A DNA stretch of 64,000 bases from Dyella subtropica (GTDB lineage Bacteria > Pseudomonadota > Gammaproteobacteria > Xanthomonadales > Rhodanobacteraceae): contig NZ_JAPDPD010000015.1 of NCBI RefSeq assembly GCF_026283965.1, positions 62,001 through 126,000 of the forward strand. Reading direction: 5' to 3'. Position 1 is the first letter of the stretch. Every line of letters begins with the position of its first letter. The position numbers were made by a program, and so were the translations under genes. Shown one piece after another: positions 59,349 to 64,000 of this stretch. The notes beneath the pieces were generated by a model that saw nothing but the letters and a program-made list of their open reading frames with translations, was not told the DNA's origin and searched no databases.

Positions 59349-61046
59349 TTAAGCGGGAACGGCCTCGCCTTGTGGCACTTCTTTGGCCAGGCGACCGCTT
59401 TCGAGTTTTATGATCCGGTCCGCGACGTGGTAGTAGCGGTCGTCGTGGCTGATCACGATGACCGTCTTACCCTTGGCTTTCAGTTCCGGCAGGATCTTGT
59501 GATAGAAAAACTCCCGGAACTCGGGATCCTGGTCCGCCGCCCATTCATCGAACAGGTAAATGGGACGGTCCTCGACATACGTCGTGACCAGAGCCAGGCG
59601 CTTCCGCTGGCCTTGCGACAACGAGATCGTCGAAAACCTGCCTGCATGCACCTGCACTTTCTCCTCCAGGCGGAATTCGCGCAGGTAGCCGCGGATGACC
59701 TCGTCCGTCTGCGGCAAGTCCTCGGCCCCGTAGAGCTTGCTGAACAGGTAGGAGTCGGAAAACACCGTGCCGAAATGCTGCGCGTACCAGGCACGGTTCT
59801 CCGCCTGCACCCGCACGCCATTGAGCGAGACCTCGCCGCTGCCGGATTCGTACAGACCGCAGAGCAGCTTGGCGAATGTCGTCTTTCCGCTGCCGTTGCC
59901 GCCGGTGATGAAGAGCAGTTCGCCCGCGTTGATCGAGAGATTGACCGGGCCAAACTCGAAACCATGATCGCCGCCGATGCCTTCATAGGTGTGGCGGAGA
60001 TTGGTCAGTTTTATGCTGCAACCCGAGGCGTGCACCCGCTCACCGAGCTTCACGTCGTTGTTGACCGCCGTGGCGACCCGGTCGCGCGAGGTGCGCGTAT
60101 GCAGCTCGGCCACGGACATCGACGCCGAATGGCGGAACACGCCAAGCTCTTCCAGATTGTCGAGTGCGACGCCGGCTCGGGCGAACTGTCCGCCGCTCTC
60201 GATCACGCGATCCATGTTCGACCTGATGTAAAGGAACGCCACCAGGAAGCTGATCATGACCTCGTGGGAAATTCCGCCGAGGAGCTTCGCGCCGTAGATA
60301 AGCAGGCCGACAAAGATAAAGAAGGCTACCTCGGAGTATCCGTAGATGATTCCGAACATCAGCTCGGCGCTGTAGCTCCTGTCCCGGTGCTTGCTCGATA
60401 CGTCATAGAGCTCGCCCGTATAGAATCCATTCCAGCGAGCCATGTTCATCTTCAGCTCCTTGATGCCCCCATTCATCGCGTTGTATGTGGCCAGCATCAT
60501 TTCCGCGAACGTGTGCGCCTCGCGGAGGTGTTTCTCGAACCTGCTTTTCATCAGTTCGCGCGTCACCGTCAGCGCCAGCATGAAACACACCAGCACCAGC
60601 AGCAGCTTCCAGGACAGATAGCCCAGATAGAAGAAGGATGCGATGGTCACGGTGTAGTCGACAAGCAGCGCCGGGAGCGAGCGCATGGATTCCGACAGGC
60701 GGTCCACGTCCTGGGTAACGGCCGACAGAAGCTTGGCATTGCCCTCGCGCTCCAGCTCGACCAGCGGCGTATGGATCCACTGCCGCCCGAGCTGCAGGCG
60801 AAGGTCGAACGACGACCATAACGCCAGCTTGGAAATGCTGACCTTGGCAATGAAGCTCGTCACCGCGGCAGCGGTGCACAGGCCAATGAACTTCCAGATA
60901 TCCTCATTGCCGTCGATGACGCCTCTGAGATGGTTGTTGAATATCATCAGCAGCCAGACGGTGCTCAATCCGGCGACCGCCGAGATGGCCGTGGTGGCGA
61001 TGATCACTTCGGGAGCGTATCCGAACAGAAAACGTATGATCCTCAC
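59349..61046 (-). CDS. Cyclic-peptide-type ABC exporter (SyrD/PvdE family), fused TM and ATPase
   Basis: 565 aa with six or so membrane segments (about residues 1-300) followed by one ATPase domain: Walker A GGNGSGKTT (about 381-389), signature LSQGQRKRL (about 475-483) and Walker B IYLFDEWAADQDPE. This organisation, and the DEWAADQDP form, are typical of exporters that sit beside NRPS clusters (SyrD, PvdE). It should move the finished product or a precursor out of the cytoplasm, probably as a homodimer. The open frame extends 55 codons further upstream to 61211, but those codons read through the FkbH gene out of frame; the GTG at 61046 (VRIIRFLFGYAP) has GAGAGAGG upstream and is the better start. 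80 nt before the PKS gene. Confidence 0.92.
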   Translation of the reverse strand: MRIIRFLFGYAPEVIIATTAISAVAGLSTVWLLMIFNNHLRGVIDGNEDIWKFIGLCTAAAVTSFIAKVSISKLALWSSFDLRLQLGRQWIHTPLVELEREGNAKLLSAVTQDVDRLSESMRSLPALLVDYTVTIASFFYLGYLSWKLLLVLVCFMLALTVTRELMKSRFEKHLREAHTFAEMMLATYNAMNGGIKELKMNMARWNGFYTGELYDVSSKHRDRSYSAELMFGIIYGYSEVAFFIFVGLLIYGAKLLGGISHEVMISFLVAFLYIRSNMDRVIESGGQFARAGVALDNLEELGVFRHSASMSVAELHTRTSRDRVATAVNNDVKLGERVHASGCSIKLTNLRHTYEGIGGDHGFEFGPVNLSINAGELLFITGGNGSGKTTFAKLLCGLYESGSGEVSLNGVRVQAENRAWYAQHFGTVFSDSYLFSKLYGAEDLPQTDEVIRGYLREFRLEEKVQVHAGRFSTISLSQGQRKRLALVTTYVEDRPIYLFDEWAADQDPEFREFFYHKILPELKAKGKTVIVISHDDRYYHVADRIIKLESGRLAKEVPQGEAVPA

Positions 61047-61126
61047 CGCGCACCTCTCTCTGCGTTGGTAGTGAAATTCCCGACGAGCAAAAACACATGC
61101 AGGCCTGCGTGCAGCAGGCCATCGAT

Positions 61127-62236
61127 CTACGCGAATGCTTCCTGGCGGCAGCCCATGCCGTTCACGATGTGGACCGACGCGTACGCGGGGTAATCCGAGA
61201 CCACGCTGCATTCGTTCTCCAGGAGGCTGACGCCGTCGAACTCGCCCAGGTCCTGGAAATGGCTGAAGCGGTAGGTGATGTACATCATGCGGTTGCGGTC
61301 GGTGCGGATGAATTCAGCGCGCAAACGAACGCCGGCCTTGTTGGCCTCTGTCACCAGGTAATTGATGATGATCGTTCCCACGCCACGCGACATGACGCGG
61401 CAGGACATCAGCAGCAGCTTTACTGTCCAGTACTTGGGCGCCCGTTCGAGCAGGCACAGGCCGATCTTTCCGTAGGTCCCGAACCTGTCTTCCAGGCCGG
61501 CGATAAGCAGCTCGTGATCCGGCGACTCCATGATGGCCTTGAGCTCATCGTAGCTATAGGTCCGCCCCGTGGTATTCAGCTGATGGGTGCGTTTGGTGAG
61601 CTCTTCCGCCCGCTGCAAGTCGTTTTCAGTCGCCTTGCCCAGCGTCAGCTGGAGGCCAAGGGTCGCAAGGAAGTCTTCCTTGGGCCCCTCGAACTTCTCT
61701 TCCACCTCGTTGCGCTGGATGTCGCTGAGATACATAAGGCGACGGCTTTTGGACTCGTCCGTGACGAATCGCGGAATGAATTCATTCCGCTCCAGGATGG
61801 CGTCGAATTCCGTCGCGTCGACGCACAGCACGTCCGGATGCGAATAAGCCACTTCCTCGCGCTCGAAGGACTGATCGTCGATAAAGGCGATACTGTCGAT
61901 GCCGACATTGATCGCGGTCGCAATCGCCTTGACGGAGGCGGCCTTCGATCCCCAGTTGATCTGGGGATAGAGGAAGTATTCGGCGATCCCGAAGGCGGCC
62001 AGCTTGGCCATGGCCGTGGCGTGATCGTTCTTGCTCGAGATCGACTGAAGAATGCCGCGGCGATCGAGCTCCTGGATCACGTCCACGACGCCGGGGATCA
62101 AGGCAACGGCCTCGTCTTCGAGAAGGACGCCGTCCCAGATCGTATGGTCGAGATCCCAGACGACGACCTTGACCGACCTGGCTCGCCGCTCTTCCCTGTC
62201 TTTCTCCAGCTCTGCCAACAACGCGTTGCTAGACAT
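61127..62236 (-). CDS. fkbH: FkbH-like HAD-superfamily glyceryl transferase/phosphatase
   Basis: 369 aa. The HAD motif is VVVWDLDHTIWDG (Asp28, Asp30), followed by SISSKNDHATAMAKLAAFG, YFLYPQINWGSKAASVKAIA and FIDDQSFEREEV, the full FkbH signature; the C-terminal third carries a GNAT-like part with DRFGTYGKIGLCLLE. FkbH proteins take D-1,3-bisphosphoglycerate, remove the phosphate and place the glyceryl group on an ACP. The glyceryl-ACP is either used as a starter (bryostatin-type loading) or oxidised to hydroxy- or methoxymalonyl-ACP. Here the PKS begins with a bare ACP, which is the natural acceptor. The start is chosen at the ATG at 62236, six nucleotides after GGAGGA; the frame itself opens further upstream at 62299. 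Confidence 0.93.
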   Translation of the reverse strand: MSSNALLAELEKDREERRARSVKVVVWDLDHTIWDGVLLEDEAVALIPGVVDVIQELDRRGILQSISSKNDHATAMAKLAAFGIAEYFLYPQINWGSKAASVKAIATAINVGIDSIAFIDDQSFEREEVAYSHPDVLCVDATEFDAILERNEFIPRFVTDESKSRRLMYLSDIQRNEVEEKFEGPKEDFLATLGLQLTLGKATENDLQRAEELTKRTHQLNTTGRTYSYDELKAIMESPDHELLIAGLEDRFGTYGKIGLCLLERAPKYWTVKLLLMSCRVMSRGVGTIIINYLVTEANKAGVRLRAEFIRTDRNRMMYITYRFSHFQDLGEFDGVSLLENECSVVSDYPAYASVHIVNGMGCRQEAFA

Positions 62237-62317
62237 CTTCATTCCTCCGATTGAAAGGACAGCAACAGCTCGCAACAACGCACCCCGCTCACCTCGCAAC
62301 CCGTACGCACCCGTCGC

Positions 62318-63010
62318 TCAAGAGCGAGGCAGCGTTACGCCGGTGTAGATCCGCTCGCCATCGGCCATCCAGCGCCCGATGAAATCGGCGGCATGGCGCG
62401 GCATGGGCTTCACCTTGTTTTCCAGAACGATCGAGAAGCCCCCCTCCCTGGCCCCTCCCGCCTTGACGGAAAAGAACACGGAAACCTCCCGAAACCCGAG
62501 AAAAGAGCGCGTGCCCGGGTAATAGCACTTGTAAAAAGATTCTTTGGCGCTGAAAGCGAGCTTTGGCCAATCCACGCCATCGATGTGCGGCAAGGCACGG
62601 AAATGCACGAGGTCATTCGGCCTGCAAACCAAATGGTATAGATCGCCCCCGAGGGGCTTGGCTTCTTCAGCGTCGAATCCCACGCCGGATGCGTCGTCCG
62701 ATCGTGCGACGACGGCGGAACAGAACCCTTCGCAATGCGTGATGCTGCCGCAGAAACTCGCCGGCCAGCGAGGGCTGCGATCGGGGTCGGCAATAATCGG
62801 CCCGATCGCCCCGCCGGCCTTCGCCAGCGCCTTGCGGGCAGCGGCACGACCTGCGGAATATTCACGGCGCCGCGCCGGCACCGCCTTGCGAATGTATGCC
62901 TCTTCCTCGACGAAAAGAGGCGCGCTGAACATATCCGAGTCCGCGATGCATGCGGCGACGGGGGTCACAAAAAGGTCCGCCATCGCGCGCTCATCCGCGG
63001 CGAGGCTCAT
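62318..63010 (-). CDS. Sfp/EntD-type 4'-phosphopantetheinyl transferase
   Basis: 230 aa. It has the EntD-like SITHCEG motif, the magnesium-binding GVGFDAEE and the FSAKESFYKCYYP motif, in the right order and spacing. It transfers phosphopantetheine from CoA to the serines of the eight PKS ACPs and three NRPS PCPs. The ATG overlaps the dehydrogenase stop by four nucleotides (ATGA), so the two are translationally coupled. 81 nt separate it from the FkbH gene. Its presence in the operon suggests the pathway carries its own activating enzyme. Confidence 0.93.
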   Translation of the reverse strand: MSLAADERAMADLFVTPVAACIADSDMFSAPLFVEEEAYIRKAVPARRREYSAGRAAARKALAKAGGAIGPIIADPDRSPRWPASFCGSITHCEGFCSAVVARSDDASGVGFDAEEAKPLGGDLYHLVCRPNDLVHFRALPHIDGVDWPKLAFSAKESFYKCYYPGTRSFLGFREVSVFFSVKAGGAREGGFSIVLENKVKPMPRHAADFIGRWMADGERIYTGVTLPRS

Positions 63011-64000
63011 TCCGACACCGTATCGAGTGCGAGCTGATGCTTCGGCCTGCCGCCACTCGGCTGCCCGAAGGAATCACCTCCCGCCAACAGCCTCTGCCGG
63101 TCGAATTCCTGGAACCCCAGGCTGGCAATGGTGATCTGCTGGATCTGCGTGCTGCCCTCGATCACCTCCATGATCTTGGCGTCGCGCATCAACCGCTCGA
63201 CCGGATAGGAGGGACTGCACCCGTTCGCGCCATGGATCTGGACAGCACGATCCGCCGCCCGCATCGCCGCGGTCGACGCGTGGTACTTCGCGATGAAGGT
63301 ATGCATGATGTCCTGGAAATCCCCGGACTCACGCAGCGCTCCCGCGTGGCGGCACAGCAGCCGCGCCGCGACGGTATCCGTAATGGTGTCGCTGATCATC
63401 TGCTGGATCAGCTGATGATCTTTCAGCAGAGCACCGAATCGCGTGACGCCACTGGCGTATGCGTAGCAGGCATCCAGGGACGCCTGCGCGATCCCCACGG
63501 CACCGCAAGCCACCGAATAACGCCCGAGTCCAAGCGCAGTCTGGGCCACGGTGGCGCCGAATCCCGGCCGGCCGATCATGTTGTCTTTCGGCACGCGGCA
63601 CTGCTTGAACGTCACGAGCCCCAGCATCGATCCGCGGGTCCCGAACATGCCTTCGATCGGCTCGACGGACAGCCCTGCCCTGTCGCGCTCCACCAGAAAC
63701 GTCACCGGCAGGCCGCTGTATGTGCACAGGACCAGGTACAGATCGGCAAGCTGACCAAAGCTGATCCATTTCTTCTGGCCGTCGAGTACGAACGCATCGC
63801 CATCGGCAACGGCCGTCATTTCAACGGCGGTGATGTCGCTGCCGACATTGGGTTCGCTGACACCGAGCGCACCAAGGACTTCACCCCTGGCCAGCAAAGG
63901 CAGCCAGCGCTCCTTGAGGCCGGAGCTGCCCCATCGAAGAATCGTGTGGGCGACCATGTCATGCACGGTCAACAGGGTGCGCACCGACGAGCAGGCCCTG
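63007..64000 (-). CDS. FkbI-like acyl-CoA/acyl-ACP dehydrogenase (5' end off window)
   Basis: At least 330 codons, open to the right edge. The visible N-terminal part reads RACSSVRTLLTVHDMVAHTILRWG, typical of the FkbI-type dehydrogenases of hydroxy- and methoxymalonyl-ACP pathways. It continues with the flavin-binding GALGVSEPNVGSD, WISFGQLAD, and the C-terminal YPVERLMRDAKIMEVIEGSTQIQ with the catalytic Glu position. In the classic pathway it oxidises a glyceryl-derived ACP thioester after an FkbK-type step. An internal GTG at 63984 exists but lies inside the fold, so the true start is outside. Its neighbours FkbJ (ACP) and FkbK, if present, would be beyond the window. Coupled to the PPTase by ATGA. 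Confidence 0.88.
   Translation of the reverse strand, partial: RACSSVRTLLTVHDMVAHTILRWGSSGLKERWLPLLARGEVLGALGVSEPNVGSDITAVEMTAVADGDAFVLDGQKKWISFGQLADLYLVLCTYSGLPVTFLVERDRAGLSVEPIEGMFGTRGSMLGLVTFKQCRVPKDNMIGRPGFGATVAQTALGLGRYSVACGAVGIAQASLDACYAYASGVTRFGALLKDHQLIQQMISDTITDTVAARLLCRHAGALRESGDFQDIMHTFIAKYHASTAAMRAADRAVQIHGANGCSPSYPVERLMRDAKIMEVIEGSTQIQQITIASLGFQEFDRQRLLAGGDSFGQPSGGRPKHQLALDTVSE

Noticed and set aside
61047-61211. 55-codon N-terminal extension of the ABC exporter
   Set aside because: It reads out of frame through the FkbH gene and has an Arg/Pro-rich composition; the GTG at 61046 with a good ribosome site begins the conserved protein.

Overview
The window is high-GC bacterial DNA with proteobacterial gene style: many genes with good Shine-Dalgarno sequences, a beta-propeller sensor kinase next to a NarL-type regulator, and small lipid-side hydrolases. 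I think a gammaproteobacterium of the Xanthomonadales type is most likely, but this is an impression and not a proof. No rRNA, tRNA, CRISPR array, insertion sequence or prophage gene was seen.

Left part (1-13.3 kb) is ordinary chromosome. It holds a partial S9 peptidase lipoprotein divergent from a MarR regulator with a palindromic operator candidate between them; a sparse stretch (about 2.4-6.5 kb) with small unknown proteins and a YiiX/NlpC-P60-like hydrolase; a C-terminally truncated pirin; a two-component pair (998-aa periplasmic-propeller histidine kinase and LuxR/NarL response regulator); a small DoxX-like membrane protein; and two exported alpha/beta hydrolases.

Right part (13.5 kb to beyond the right edge) is one minus-strand biosynthetic operon. 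In transcription order the visible genes are: an FkbI-like acyl-CoA/ACP dehydrogenase (start outside the window), a Sfp/EntD-type phosphopantetheinyl transferase, an FkbH-type HAD glyceryl transferase, a cyclic-peptide-type ABC exporter, a single 10,858-aa type I cis-AT polyketide synthase, a 3,309-aa NRPS, a TauD-type Fe(II)/2-oxoglutarate oxygenase, a free-standing condensation domain, and a gamma-carbonic-anhydrase-like protein. The PKS has an N-terminal loading ACP and seven modules, every one KS-AT-KR-ACP with no DH, ER or MT. The NRPS is TubC docking-C-A-PCP-(E/C)-A-PCP-(E/C)-A-PCP with no thioesterase; A2 and A3 have a serine code.

My working model (inference): FkbH loads a glyceryl unit on the N-terminal ACP; seven malonyl extensions, each stopped at the beta-hydroxyl stage, give a C17 polyhydroxy acyl chain; the NRPS adds an unknown residue, then Ser and Ser; the stand-alone C domain, docked by its own TubC domain, releases the chain onto a free nucleophile or otherwise completes it; the oxygenase hydroxylates a building block; the ABC protein exports the product. 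I do not recognise this architecture as a characterised pathway. The most notable sequence-level signals are a perfect match between KS active-site type and the class of the KR just upstream, a His-to-Gln change in the catalytic motif of the last condensation domain, and the docking-equipped stand-alone C domain in place of a thioesterase.
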